A DNA stretch of 64,000 bases from Planctomycetota bacterium (GCA_029260765.1 JAJDCP010000095.1:1-64000), one strand, 5' to 3'; shown: positions 25,097 to 34,119, counted from the stretch's first letter. Numbers and translations are program-made. Notes: generated by a model from the letters alone, not told the origin.

Positions 25097-27745
25097 TCAG
25101 CCTTGCTTGAGCTGCGCGTGGGCGGCCGACAGCCGCGCCACCGGCACCCGGAAGGGGCTACACGACACGTAGTCGAGCGCCGCAGCGTGGCAGAAGCTGA
25201 CGCTGGCAGGCTCACCCCCGTGCTCACCACAGATGCCGATCTTCATGCCAGGTTTGACGCCGCGCCCCAGTTCGATGGCCATCTTCACCAGCCGCCCCAC
25301 GCCGTCGACATCGATCGAAACAAACGGATCGATCGGGTAGATGCCCTTGTCGACATACTCTGGCAGGAAAGTCCCCGCATCATCGCGGCTAAGACCGAAG
25401 GTCGTCTGCGTCAAGTCGTTGGTACCAAACGAGAAGAAGTCTGCCTGGGCCGCGATTTTATCGGCCGTCAGGCAGGCCCGTGGGAACTCGATCATCGTAC
25501 CGATCAGGGTATCGACCTTTACGCCCTTCTCTGCCTGCACCTCGCTCAGGACCCGTACGATCATCGCCCGCAGGGGCTCGAGCTCTTTGACGTGGTTGAT
25601 CAGAGGCACCATGATCTCGGGTTGGACATCGACGCCGGCCGCCGCCGCTTCACACGAGGCCTCGGCGATCGCGCGCGCTTGCATCTCGTAGATCTCGGGG
25701 TAGGTGATCCCGAGCCGACAACCCCGATGGCCCAGCATCGGGTTGAGCTCATGCAGGCTCTCGTTCTTGATCTTCAGAGTCTTGAATTCGACGCCCATGG
25801 CCTGAGCGAGGGCTTCGATCTGGCTGTCTTCCTGGGGCAGGAACTCGTGCAACGGCGGATCGAGCAGACGGATCGTGACCGGCAGCCCGTCCATGGCCTT
25901 GAAGATACCGATGAAGTCGCTGCGCTGCATGGGAAGCAGATCTTTCAACGCCTCACGCCGCCCCGCCTCGTCGGCCGCCAGGATCATGCGGCGCACCGCC
26001 TCGATGCGGTCTTCGCCGAAGAACATATGCTCGGTGCGGCACAGCCCGATGCCTTCAGCACCGAACTCGCGTGCGCGGGCCGCATCTTCGGGAGTGTCAG
26101 CATTGGTGCGCACCTTCAGCCGGCGGTACCTGTCTGCCCACTCCATCACGCGCCCGAACTCGCCACTGAGATCGGCGGGGATACGCGGCACATCGCCCTC
26201 GATCACCTCGCCACTGCCCCCGTCGATGGTCAAAACGCTCAGCTCGTCGAAGACCTTGCCGCCCACGTGCAGCTGCTTGGCGTCCAAGTCGATCCGCAGG
26301 GCCCCACAGCCGGCCACGCACGGCGTACCCATACCGCGAGCCACCACCGCCGCATGCGAGGTCATGCCACCGCGGGCGGTCAAGATACCTTCGGCCGCGT
26401 ACATGCCATGGATGTCTTCGGGAGAGGTCTCGACACGCACGAGCAGCACCTTCGTGCCCTCTTTGCTGATGCGCTCGGCGTCATCGGCGTGGAAGACGAT
26501 CTTGCCCGAAGCGGCGCCAGGACTGGCCGGCAGCCCTTTGGCCAACACGGTCTTCGCAGCCTTCGGGTCGAGCGTCGGGTGCAGCAGTTGATCGAGCGAG
26601 TTCGGATCGATACGCAGCACGGCCTCGCGCTCTTCGATCAACCCCTCTTCACACTGCTCGACCGCGATGCGCACGGCAGCGCGCCCCGTGCGTTTGCCGG
26701 TGCGGGTCTGCAGCATCCAGACTTTGCCGTGCTGGATGGTGAACTCGATGTCCTGCATGTCGCGGTAGTTCTTCTCGAGGCGCGCCGCGATCTCGAGCAG
26801 CTGCTGGTAGCACTCAGGGAAGCGCTCTTCGAGACTGCCCGGACCTTCGATCTTGTTGACCGGCTCAGGGGTGCGGATGCCGGCGACCACGTCTTCGCCC
26901 TGGGCGTTGACCATGTACTCGCCAAAGAAAGCGTGCTCACCTGTGCTGGGATTGCGGGTGAAGCCGACGCCCGTCGCACAATCTTCGCCTCGGTTGCCGA
27001 AGACCATCGCCTGGACGTTGACGGCCGTGCCCCAGTGGCCCGGGATGCCATGGATCTTGCGGTAGCGTTTGGCCCGCTGGTTGTTCCACGAGCTGAACAC
27101 CGCGCTGACCGCGGTCAGCAGTTGCACTTGGGGATCCTGAGGGAAGGGCTTGCCCGTGTGTTCTTCAACGATCGCCTTGAAACGCGGGATCAGGCTCTCA
27201 AGCGCAGCAGCGTCGAGGTCGCAGTCTTGCGCAGCCCCCGCGGCATGCTTGACCTCTTCGAGCGACTTTTGGAAGTGCTCGGACTCCACCCCCAGCACCA
27301 CGTCGCCATACATCTGGATGAAGCGCCGGTAGCTATCGAAAGCGAAACAACGGTTGCCCGTGGCCTCGGCAAGCCCCTCGACCGACCTGTCGTTCAGCCC
27401 GAGGTTCAGCACGGTGTCCATCATGCCTGGCATCGAGACGCGCGCACCCGAGCGGACCGAGACCAGCAGAGGATTGGCCTCATCACCGAAGCGCAGACCG
27501 AAGATCGCCTCCACCCGGGCCATGGCTTCGGACATCTCTCTGCGCAGGCCGTCGGGCAAGGTGTTGCCAGATTCGTAGTATTCGTTGCAGACCTCGGTGA
27601 CGATGGTGAAGCCCGCCGGCACGGGAATGCCGAGCTGGGTCATTTCTGCCAGGCCGGCGCCCTTGCCGCCCAACAGCTCCTTCTGGTCACCCTTGCCTTC
27701 GGCCTGTCCGTCGCCGAAGAAGTAGACTCGCTTGTTTGTGGCCAA
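25097..27745 (-). CDS. ppdK: Pyruvate, phosphate dikinase
   Basis: An 882-aa protein, the usual length for bacterial PPDK, which interconverts pyruvate, ATP and phosphate with PEP, AMP and pyrophosphate. It has the N-terminal nucleotide-binding opening LLGGKGAGLAEM, the central phosphohistidine domain GGMTSHAAVVARGMG, and the C-terminal PEP/pyruvate barrel with TNDLTQTTFGLSRDD and GICGEHGG. It starts at TTG 27745, seven bases after GGGAGG; no ATG is available nearby. This enzyme points to PPi-linked glycolysis/gluconeogenesis. A perfect 9-bp inverted repeat lies upstream (separate entry). A long antisense frame on the plus strand is a shadow. Confidence 0.97.
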   Translation of the reverse strand: MATNKRVYFFGDGQAEGKGDQKELLGGKGAGLAEMTQLGIPVPAGFTIVTEVCNEYYESGNTLPDGLRREMSEAMARVEAIFGLRFGDEANPLLVSVRSGARVSMPGMMDTVLNLGLNDRSVEGLAEATGNRCFAFDSYRRFIQMYGDVVLGVESEHFQKSLEEVKHAAGAAQDCDLDAAALESLIPRFKAIVEEHTGKPFPQDPQVQLLTAVSAVFSSWNNQRAKRYRKIHGIPGHWGTAVNVQAMVFGNRGEDCATGVGFTRNPSTGEHAFFGEYMVNAQGEDVVAGIRTPEPVNKIEGPGSLEERFPECYQQLLEIAARLEKNYRDMQDIEFTIQHGKVWMLQTRTGKRTGRAAVRIAVEQCEEGLIEEREAVLRIDPNSLDQLLHPTLDPKAAKTVLAKGLPASPGAASGKIVFHADDAERISKEGTKVLLVRVETSPEDIHGMYAAEGILTARGGMTSHAAVVARGMGTPCVAGCGALRIDLDAKQLHVGGKVFDELSVLTIDGGSGEVIEGDVPRIPADLSGEFGRVMEWADRYRRLKVRTNADTPEDAARAREFGAEGIGLCRTEHMFFGEDRIEAVRRMILAADEAGRREALKDLLPMQRSDFIGIFKAMDGLPVTIRLLDPPLHEFLPQEDSQIEALAQAMGVEFKTLKIKNESLHELNPMLGHRGCRLGITYPEIYEMQARAIAEASCEAAAAGVDVQPEIMVPLINHVKELEPLRAMIVRVLSEVQAEKGVKVDTLIGTMIEFPRACLTADKIAAQADFFSFGTNDLTQTTFGLSRDDAGTFLPEYVDKGIYPIDPFVSIDVDGVGRLVKMAIELGRGVKPGMKIGICGEHGGEPASVSFCHAAALDYVSCSPFRVPVARLSAAHAQLKQG

Positions 27746-27791
27746 TGGATAGCCTCCCTGTGAGGTCGCTGGTTGCGTTTCACGATGATTG

Positions 27792-27818
27792 GGGCCCGCG
27801 AGTATACCACGCGGGCCC
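27792..27818. promoter_or_regulatory. Perfect 9-bp inverted repeat around a TATACT box
   Basis: GGGCCCGCG (27792-27800) and CGCGGGCCC (27810-27818) flank nine bases. On the minus strand these include TATACT (27806-27801), a 5/6 match to a -10 box located ahead of ppdK. It could be an operator over the ppdK promoter or a terminator of the upstream gene, since there is no U-run. No convincing -35 was seen (TTGTCC at 19-bp spacing is the best). Confidence 0.4.
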
Positions 27819-27864
27819 GAAGGGCGGACAAATCAAAGCGGAAACGGGGGGCTCGAGAGCGGCC

Positions 27865-29085
27865 TCAGCGGGGACGAGGCTTGTTCGGCTTGATGATGGA
27901 CGGGGTCAGGATGCGGCGGTTGCGTTTCGTGTCGGAGGCAGGACGTGGAGGCACGTTGGGGGCCGGTGTCTTGGCTCGAGCGGGAAAGGAGATCGAGGGC
28001 GTGATCGCCTTCCGAAGTCCCGATCCGGGCTTCTGGATGGCGGGTGTGTCCACAGTTTTCGCGGGGGAAGCGGGAGGTGGGGGGGCCGGCCTTGCGGTGA
28101 CAGCTTTAGGCCGCACTGCAGCTCGGGGGACCACGGGCGGAGTCTCGGGCACCACCGCAGGCGCGGCCGCGGGTTTCGGGTCTGCGACGGCCGAGGCCTG
28201 AGCGGCTTCTTCATCCGAGTCCAGCAGCTCGGTCTCGTCGAGCCCCTCGAGCTCTTCGTCATCCGAGTCCAACAGCTCGGTCTCGTCGAGCTCTTCCTCA
28301 TCCGAGTCCAACAGCTCGGTCTCGTCGAGCACTTCGTCATCCGAGTCCAACAGCTCGGCGTCGTCGAGCGCCTCGGCCGCTTCCCCCTCATCCAGCTCGG
28401 GCAAGCTCGGGGCGGCTGCGAGCGCGGGCTCGGCGGAATGTGCAGGAATCTCGAGAATCTCCGGCTCATCGACCAGGTCTGTCGTCTCGAGCTCTTCATC
28501 GGAGGCCTCGAGCTGCGCGGGCTCAGTGGCTTTCAGGGGAACCTCGGCCGCCGGCTCCTCGGCTGGTTCCACGACTGGCAGAGGCGCATCCTGAAACTCG
28601 TCTTCGACTTCACGAGGAGGCGCCGACGGACGGCGCAGAAACCGCTGCAGGCTTCCCCCCAGCCGGACCTTCTTTTCCCGTGGCTGCAAGAAATGGTTGT
28701 CGGTCGGATCGTCATCGATGTCCTCGACTCGCTTGTCGAGGAATTGCTTCAGGCTCCCTCCCAAGGACTTGGTTTCTTCCTTGGGTTGGATGAAGTGGTT
28801 GTCGGTCGGATCGTCATCGATGTCCTCGACACGCTTGTCGAGGAACTGCTTCAGACTCCCCCCGAGCGAGACCTTGGCGACCCGCCCGTCGGCCCCCAGA
28901 TCATCACCCTTACGACGCATGAACGACGCGAGCTTGCCCTTCAAACGGGAGGTACTGGTACGTCCCTCATTGGTGAAGTGAGCGCGCGGGGTATCCCTGA
29001 TCTCGGCGCCGCAGCTGCTACACAGGGGGATTTCCTGCTGGTAAGCGGCGGTATGCCCGCATCCACCGCACGTCAGCTCGATCAT
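27865..29085 (-). CDS. Zinc-ribbon protein with tandem short linear motifs
   Basis: A 406-aa protein with no enzyme domain. The N-terminus is a zinc ribbon (two CxxC pairs: CGGC and CSSC). Two near-identical 34-residue repeats follow, each LGGSLKQFLDKRVEDIDDDP and TDNHF, with a truncated third (LGGSLQRFL). A Pro/Glu-rich linker leads to four 13-16-residue acidic repeats built on LDETELLDSDEEE. The C-terminal ~100 residues are Pro/Ala/Lys-rich, positively charged and end KPNKPRPR. No membrane segment is seen. ATG 29085 has GGAGG eight bases upstream; the longer frame starting at 29163 was rejected. This looks like an intracellular hub whose repeats are docking peptides, but that is inference. 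Confidence 0.78.
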   Translation of the reverse strand: MIELTCGGCGHTAAYQQEIPLCSSCGAEIRDTPRAHFTNEGRTSTSRLKGKLASFMRRKGDDLGADGRVAKVSLGGSLKQFLDKRVEDIDDDPTDNHFIQPKEETKSLGGSLKQFLDKRVEDIDDDPTDNHFLQPREKKVRLGGSLQRFLRRPSAPPREVEDEFQDAPLPVVEPAEEPAAEVPLKATEPAQLEASDEELETTDLVDEPEILEIPAHSAEPALAAAPSLPELDEGEAAEALDDAELLDSDDEVLDETELLDSDEEELDETELLDSDDEELEGLDETELLDSDEEAAQASAVADPKPAAAPAVVPETPPVVPRAAVRPKAVTARPAPPPPASPAKTVDTPAIQKPGSGLRKAITPSISFPARAKTPAPNVPPRPASDTKRNRRILTPSIIKPNKPRPR

Positions 29086-29218
29086 TACAACGTCCTCCAC
29101 TGTCCGATTGGACAGCAAGCACTCCACCAGAGCAAGAAAAAACGCACTGGAGCCCGATCTCAAGCGGCCGCCCGGCGTTCCATCGCAGGGACCCGACCAT
29201 CAACGTGCGACGGGAAAA

Positions 29219-29227
29219 TGCTATAGT
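29219..29227 (+). promoter_or_regulatory. Extended -10 promoter element
   Basis: TG-C-TATAGT (29219-29227) is an extended -10 element (TGnTATAGT; the hexamer is 5/6) that starts 35 bases before the GTG start of the peptidoglycan-binding/VWA gene. No good -35 is visible, which is usual for extended -10 promoters. Confidence 0.45.
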
Positions 29228-29253
29228 GGCGGCAGGACCCGGAGGGCTCTCGC

Positions 29254-30657
29254 GTGTTCCGCAGCCTGCTCATATGTCTACTGTGCCTGACGGGGTTCGC
29301 CCAACAGCTGCCTCTGCCGCCGCACTACGAGCAACTGCCTCCGACAGCCCAACTGCAGCCCGGTATGCAGAGCGCCGAGGTGGCAGCCCTGCAGTGGGCG
29401 CTGGCCTGGCTGGGGTACGAGCTCGACCGCGACGGTGTGTATGGCGAGCAGACACGCACCGCGCTCGAGGACTTCCAGCGCTCCGCCGGCCTCAGCGCCG
29501 ACGGCCTGTTCGGACCGGGCACGCGCCGCATCTTCGACCAGCAGCTGGTGGCGGCACCCGAACCTGCCGAACAGAGCGTCTCGGCGCTACGCAAACGGCT
29601 CAAGGCCGCCCTGCGCGCGGGCGAACGCGGCGTGACCCATCAGGCCCTGGCCGCCCTGGCCGCTCTCGATGCGCGCAAAGCGACCGACGCCATCCTCGAT
29701 CAGCTCGACGCATTGCTGCCTGTCGAGAGCAGCTACCGGCTGACCCGCAAGCTGTTGGCCGGCGTCGAAGATGCCCGCGGCATCGCCCGGCTGCTCTCGA
29801 AGGGAGCGCCCCTCGAGCGGGTTTTTGCCGTCGAGGTGCTCGAGCTGCGCGCCCGCGAAGAAGACGACGAGTTGCTGCTCGATGCGCTGTCCGACCGGCA
29901 CCCCGCCGTCCGGCGCCGCACGATTCTCGCCTTGCGCTCCCGCAAGCGCTTGCCCGTCGTCTATGCCTTGATTGCGCACATGAAGTCGCGCGACAAGCAA
30001 CCCGACGGAGAACAGCAGCAGGCGGCCGCCGTGCTCGATGAGCTTGTCGGCGTGCGGCTGGGGTTGGGAGAAGACTACGAGAACTGGTTCGACGGCCAGT
30101 TGGACACGCAGCAACGCCCGCCTACCGGCCTCGCAGAGCCCACCGTCAGTTTCTACGACGCGCCCCTGGTCTCACCGAACCTGGTGTTCATCTTCGACAC
30201 CTCTTGCTCGATGCGAGTCTCGAAGCTGCTCGAGCCCGCCAAGCAGGAGCTGCAACGCACCATCGAGAGCCTGCCCGACGGCACACGTTTCAACATCCTC
30301 AGCTTCGCCAATGAGGTGCGCCCCTGGCAGGAAGGCCAGGTCAAGGCGAACAAGCGCAGCCGCGAAGCTGCCCGCGCGTATGTCGCCCAGCTCGATGTCG
30401 AAGGCAACCACACCCGCCTCGACCGGGCCCTGCGCAAGGCTCTGACGCTCGAGGGCGTCGACACTGTGGTCGTGCTGACCGACGGCTACCCGATGCGCTC
30501 GCAGAACATCCCTGACTGCGTGATGCTCGACGGCCTCGAGGAACAGAACCGTATGATCCAGGCGCGCGTTGTCACACTCGGCTTCGCTGAGGCCAACCAC
30601 GGCCTGCTCGAAGCCATGGCACGCAGCACCGGCGGAGACAGCCGGCAGATCGACTAA
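29254..30657 (+). CDS. Secreted peptidoglycan-binding and VWA protein
   Basis: A 467-aa protein starting at GTG 29254 (GGAGG eight bases upstream). A signal peptide (SLLICLLCLTGFAQ) is followed by a PG_binding_1 domain (about 25-90): AEVAALQWALAWLGYE, then DRDGVYGEQTRTALEDFQR and SADGLFGPGTRR. An alpha-helical stretch with HEAT-like repeats follows (about 100-270), then a VWA domain with MIDAS DTSCSM and VVVLTDGYPM. It is probably an envelope protein that binds the cell wall through its N-terminus and presents a metal-dependent VWA ligand site. The stop at 30655-30657 is followed 30 nt later by the repeat array. Partner unknown. Confidence 0.83.
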   Translation: MFRSLLICLLCLTGFAQQLPLPPHYEQLPPTAQLQPGMQSAEVAALQWALAWLGYELDRDGVYGEQTRTALEDFQRSAGLSADGLFGPGTRRIFDQQLVAAPEPAEQSVSALRKRLKAALRAGERGVTHQALAALAALDARKATDAILDQLDALLPVESSYRLTRKLLAGVEDARGIARLLSKGAPLERVFAVEVLELRAREEDDELLLDALSDRHPAVRRRTILALRSRKRLPVVYALIAHMKSRDKQPDGEQQQAAAVLDELVGVRLGLGEDYENWFDGQLDTQQRPPTGLAEPTVSFYDAPLVSPNLVFIFDTSCSMRVSKLLEPAKQELQRTIESLPDGTRFNILSFANEVRPWQEGQVKANKRSREAARAYVAQLDVEGNHTRLDRALRKALTLEGVDTVVVLTDGYPMRSQNIPDCVMLDGLEEQNRMIQARVVTLGFAEANHGLLEAMARSTGGDSRQID

Positions 30658-30693
30658 GCACCTGTGTGAGAACCTCCAGAACCCGCCATCTTC

Positions 30694-30719
30694 TGTAGGG
30701 GAGGGGTTCACCCCCTCCC
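30694..30719 (-). repeat. Inverted REP-like copy
   Basis: TGTAGGGGAGGGGTTCACCC followed by CCTCCC (30694-30719) is the reverse orientation of the palindromes in the adjacent tandem array, a BIME-like head-to-head arrangement. Confidence 0.6.
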
Positions 30720-30746
30720 GCCTCGCAGACTCGGACGCTTCACTAT

Positions 30747-30911
30747 CGCGGCCTCGGGCGGGGGTAAACCCCGCCCCTACAGGGTGTATCCGGAACTTAC
30801 GCGGCCTCGGGCGGGGGTAAACCCCGCCCCTACAGGGTGTATCCGGAACTTACGCGGCCTCGGGCGGGGGTAGACCCCGCCCCTACAGGGTGTATCCGGA
30901 ACTTACGCGGC
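30747..30911 (+). repeat. Tandem array of a 53-bp repeat with a REP-like palindrome
   Basis: Three units starting at 30747, 30800 and 30853 (exactly 53 bp apart), plus a partial fourth. Each holds the palindromic core GGGCGGGGGTAAACCCCGCC followed by CCTACAGGGTGTATCCGGAA. The third unit differs by GTAGACC for GTAAACC. The core also occurs twice at 13.16-13.24 kb. There are no spacers of CRISPR type. It lies between the 3' ends of a plus-strand gene and a minus-strand operon. Confidence 0.9.
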
Positions 30912-30924
30912 GAGGCACTAGCAC

Positions 30925-32163
30925 CTACTCGTAGCGCAGCGCGTCCACCGGGGCCAGGCGAGAGGCCTTCAGCGCCGGATAGATGCCGAAGAAGATCCCG
31001 ACAAAGCACGAAAAGCCGAAGGCCAGCGCGATCGACTCCGGCACGATGATGCTGGAGATCGTGCCCTCGCCGCGCGCAAACGACTGCCAGATCGCCATCT
31101 GCGCCACCCAGTCGGCCCCGAAGACGCCGACCAGGATGCCGATACCACCTCCCAGCACGCTGATCGTGACCGACTCGATCAGGAACTGCCGCAAAATGTC
31201 GCTACGGCGCGCCCCCACGGCCTTGCGGATGCCGATCTCGCGCGTGCGCTCAGTGACAGTCACCAGCATGATGTTCATGATCCCGATCCCGCCTACCAGC
31301 AGGCTGACTCCCGCGATGCCGGCCAGCAGGAAGGTGAAAGCCTGCGACATCTCGCGCCGCTGCTGCAACCAGTCGGTCATGCTCGAGATGCTGAAGTCGG
31401 GATTCTTGCCCGGCGCGATCTTGTGGCGCTTGCGCATCGCCGCCTCGACGAGCTGGGTCACCTCGGGCACGTTCTCGGGCTCATCGATGCTGACGATGAT
31501 CTGGTCGAGGTGCTTGCGGTTGACCAGCCGGGTCATCGCGGTCGTGATCGGCACGTAGACGAACTCGTCGAAGTTCATCCAGCGCATGCCTCCCTTGGCT
31601 TCCATCACGCCGATGACTTCGAAGTTCTTGCGGTCGATCTTCAGCACCTCACCGATCGGGTCGACATAACCGAACAGCTGCTCGGCCACGTTCTTGCCGA
31701 GCACGCACACCCGCCGCCCCGTCGACACCTCCTCGCGGACAAAGAAGCGGCCCCGGTCGACACCGTAGTTGCGGACCTCCAGGTACTCCGGCCAGGTTCC
31801 CACGACCCGAGCTGCCCGGTTCTTGTTGCGGAACTTGACCTGGAAGTTCGAGGTCACGTCCGGGGCGACGGCGCGGATGTGCGGAAGGCTGGCCAACGCG
31901 GTCATGTCCGGCAGAATCAGCGTCTGCGCTTCGGTGTTGCGCGCGTGGCCGGCGCCCGCGGCACGGAAGCCGGGGCTGACAAAGATCAGGTTGGTGCCCA
32001 GGTTCGTCAGCGATGAGGTGATCTGCTTTTCGGCGCCCTTGCCCATCGCGATCATGATGATCACGGCGCTGACCCCGATGACGATGCCGAGCACAGCCAG
32101 AAACGAACGCAACTTGTTCGCCCACAGGCTGCGCAGTGCGGTCTTGACGGTCTTCCAGAACAT
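30925..32163 (-). CDS. MacB-type ABC transporter permease
   Basis: A 412-aa permease of the FtsX/MacB superfamily. The N-terminal helix follows LWANKLRSFLAVLGIVIGVSAVI, then a large periplasmic domain (about 45-280) and three C-terminal helices starting near FTFLLAGIAGVSLLVGGIGI, with ERTREIGIRKAVGARR between TM2 and TM3, the signature of the family. ATG 32163 is one base after the stop of the ATPase gene. Such systems export macrolides, lipoproteins or peptides in concert with an adaptor and an outer membrane channel; no TolC-like gene is visible here. Confidence 0.93.
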   Translation of the reverse strand: MFWKTVKTALRSLWANKLRSFLAVLGIVIGVSAVIIMIAMGKGAEKQITSSLTNLGTNLIFVSPGFRAAGAGHARNTEAQTLILPDMTALASLPHIRAVAPDVTSNFQVKFRNKNRAARVVGTWPEYLEVRNYGVDRGRFFVREEVSTGRRVCVLGKNVAEQLFGYVDPIGEVLKIDRKNFEVIGVMEAKGGMRWMNFDEFVYVPITTAMTRLVNRKHLDQIIVSIDEPENVPEVTQLVEAAMRKRHKIAPGKNPDFSISSMTDWLQQRREMSQAFTFLLAGIAGVSLLVGGIGIMNIMLVTVTERTREIGIRKAVGARRSDILRQFLIESVTISVLGGGIGILVGVFGADWVAQMAIWQSFARGEGTISSIIVPESIALAFGFSCFVGIFFGIYPALKASRLAPVDALRYE

Positions 32164-32164
32164 C

Positions 32165-32845
32165 TCAGCGCTCCTCGATACGTTCGATCAAACCATCGCG
32201 GAAATGGATGATGCGCTGCGCTCGCTCGGCCACAGAGCGGTCGTGGGTCACCATCACGATGGTCACCCCCTGACCGCTCAAGCCATCGAAGATCTGCAGG
32301 ATCTCCTGGCCGGTCCTGGTGTCGAGGTTGCCGGTCGGCTCGTCGGCCAGCAAGATCGCTGGCCGCGTCACGATCGCCCGCGCGATCGCGACCCGCTGCC
32401 GCTCGCCCCCCGACATCTGGCTCGGCGTGTGATGCGCCCTGCCGCCCAGTCCCACCTGCGCCAGGGCCTCTAGGGAGCGCTGCCGCGCCTTGGGGGCGCG
32501 TTGGTAGTCGAGAGGCAGCTGCACATTGTCGAGGGCGCTCAAGCGGGGCAGCAGGTTGAAGGTCTGGAAGACAAAGCCGATCCGGCGCCCGCGTATGCTG
32601 GCCAGGGCGTCATCATCGAGGTCTGAGACGGTGTCGCCGGCCAGCACATACTCGCCGGCATCGGGACTATCCAGACAGCCGATGATGTTCATCAAGGTCG
32701 ACTTCCCGCTCCCCGAGGGGCCCATGATCGAGAGGTAGGCTCCGGCCTCGACGGACAGATCGACACCTTTGAGGACCTCGAGACGCACCTCACCCATGCG
32801 GTAGATCTTGCGCAGGCCCCGCGCCTCGATGACACGCTGCGACAC
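32165..32845 (-). CDS. MacB/LolD-type ABC transporter ATPase
   Basis: A 226-aa ATPase with Walker A GPSGSGKST (about 41-49), the ABC signature MSGGERQR, Walker B ILLADEPTG and the His-switch region VMVTHDRS. It powers the MacB-type permease encoded directly downstream. It starts at GTG 32845, which overlaps the stop of the adaptor gene as TAGTG, so translation is probably coupled. Confidence 0.95.
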   Translation of the reverse strand: MSQRVIEARGLRKIYRMGEVRLEVLKGVDLSVEAGAYLSIMGPSGSGKSTLMNIIGCLDSPDAGEYVLAGDTVSDLDDDALASIRGRRIGFVFQTFNLLPRLSALDNVQLPLDYQRAPKARQRSLEALAQVGLGGRAHHTPSQMSGGERQRVAIARAIVTRPAILLADEPTGNLDTRTGQEILQIFDGLSGQGVTIVMVTHDRSVAERAQRIIHFRDGLIERIEER

Positions 32846-34074
32846 TAGCGTCTCCCCCCATAGCCCGACGAGGCCTCGGAGACGATGAGGATCGTCTGGC
32901 CCACCTCCAATCCGCTCAGCACCTCGGCCTGGATCCCCGTGTCGAGGCCGATCTCCACGGCTTGGCGGGTCTTACCCTCAGGCCCGGGTAGCCATACGAA
33001 GATGCCATCCCGGTCACGATAGATCGCCGTGCTGGGAATGTGCAGCACATCCTGGCGTTCTTCGATGATGATCTCGACGTTGGCGGTCATGCCGGTCTTC
33101 AGCAACCCCAGCTGCGGGCCGCTGACATTGATCTTGGCGCGGTAGACGCGGATGTTGCTCTCGAGCTCGCCCAACGGCGGAATCAGATCGACGACGCCGA
33201 CGAGCGTGGCCCCCGGATGGGCATCGACGGTCAGCTCTACCCGCTGGCCGACCTGTACCTGGCCGATATCGGTCTCGTCGATGTTGGCCTCGATGACCAT
33301 GATCGACGTGTCGGCGACGACCCCCAGCGGGGTTCCTCCACTGGTCGCGGAGATGCCCGAGGCGACGATTTGCCCCTCCTCGACCAGCTTCTGCAGCAGG
33401 ATTCCGCGGATCGGAGAGCGGATCTGGATGTCTTCGAGGCGGTCTTCAGCCTCCTCGAGCGTGACCTGCGCCTGCTGCAGGCGGGCCTGGGCGAGGAGGC
33501 TGTCGGGGGCTTGCCGTCCCCTGATGTGCTCGAGCTCGATACGCGCCTGGTGGAGCCGCTGTTCGGCCATCACATGGTTGAGCTTGGCGGTCCCCAGGTC
33601 GTTTTCTGACACACCGACTGTCAGGTTCTTTTGGCGTTGGTACTCGGCCCGTTTGGTCTCATCGTCGGCCTCAGCGCTGCTCACTGCGGAGAGGGAGTTC
33701 TGGAGCGCGCGCCGATGCTCGAGCTGTGTGAGTTGCAGCTGAGCCAGGGCCGTGTCGCGCTCGGCCTCCGCCCGCCGCAGGTTGCGCAGCTCGGTCGACT
33801 GGTCGAGCTCGATGATCAGCTCGCCCTGCTCGACCGGGTCGCCCGCGCGCTTCGGGAAGCCCACGACCTCTCCGCTGGCCTTCGACTTGAGCTCGATCTG
33901 GCGCAGCGGACGGACTTCGCCGGTGGCAGCAACCACGACCCGCAGCGGACCGCGGGCGACCTCTTCGGTCTGCAGCTGCTCCTTGCCGGGGTCCGGCGCT
34001 TCTGCCGCCACGAAGTAGACGTAGCCACCGACGCAGAGGGCCGCGAGAATCAAGACAACGAAGAAGGCGCGCAT
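32845..34074 (-). CDS. MacA-type periplasmic adaptor (membrane fusion protein)
   Basis: A 409-aa adaptor. An N-terminal anchor (FFVVLILAALCVGGYVYFVA) is followed by the barrel-sandwich half LKSKASGEVVGFPKRAGD, a long coiled-coil hairpin (about 80-190), then the second half with RSPIRGILLQKLVEEG and beta-barrel and membrane-proximal domains. It links the inner-membrane MacB-type transporter to an outer-membrane channel. ATG 34074 with GGAG five bases upstream is preferred to the ATG at 34098. First gene of the exporter operon; 45 nt separate it from the kinase gene upstream. Confidence 0.93.
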   Translation of the reverse strand: MRAFFVVLILAALCVGGYVYFVAAEAPDPGKEQLQTEEVARGPLRVVVAATGEVRPLRQIELKSKASGEVVGFPKRAGDPVEQGELIIELDQSTELRNLRRAEAERDTALAQLQLTQLEHRRALQNSLSAVSSAEADDETKRAEYQRQKNLTVGVSENDLGTAKLNHVMAEQRLHQARIELEHIRGRQAPDSLLAQARLQQAQVTLEEAEDRLEDIQIRSPIRGILLQKLVEEGQIVASGISATSGGTPLGVVADTSIMVIEANIDETDIGQVQVGQRVELTVDAHPGATLVGVVDLIPPLGELESNIRVYRAKINVSGPQLGLLKTGMTANVEIIIEERQDVLHIPSTAIYRDRDGIFVWLPGPEGKTRQAVEIGLDTGIQAEVLSGLEVGQTILIVSEASSGYGGRR

Positions 34075-34088
34075 GCTGGCTCCGTCGG

Positions 34089-34108
34089 CCGCGCGCACAA
34101 CCGCGCGG
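34089..34108 (-). terminator. GC-rich hairpin between kinase and exporter operon
   Basis: CCGCGCG (34089-34095) and CGCGCGG (34102-34108) form a 7-bp stem with a 6-base loop downstream of the kinase stop on the minus strand. No U-run follows, so it could be a weak terminator, an mRNA 3'-end stabiliser or a leader structure of the exporter operon. Confidence 0.3.
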
Positions 34109-34119
34109 GTAGTAGCCGC

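Noticed and set aside
25103..27763. Long open frame (886 codons) on the plus strand across ppdK
   Set aside because: It is antisense to a clear PPDK gene, rich in His/Arg/Asp and without motifs; a high-GC codon-structure shadow.
30747..30911. CRISPR array
   Set aside because: Units are contiguous tandem copies of 53 bp with no variable spacers and no cas genes nearby.
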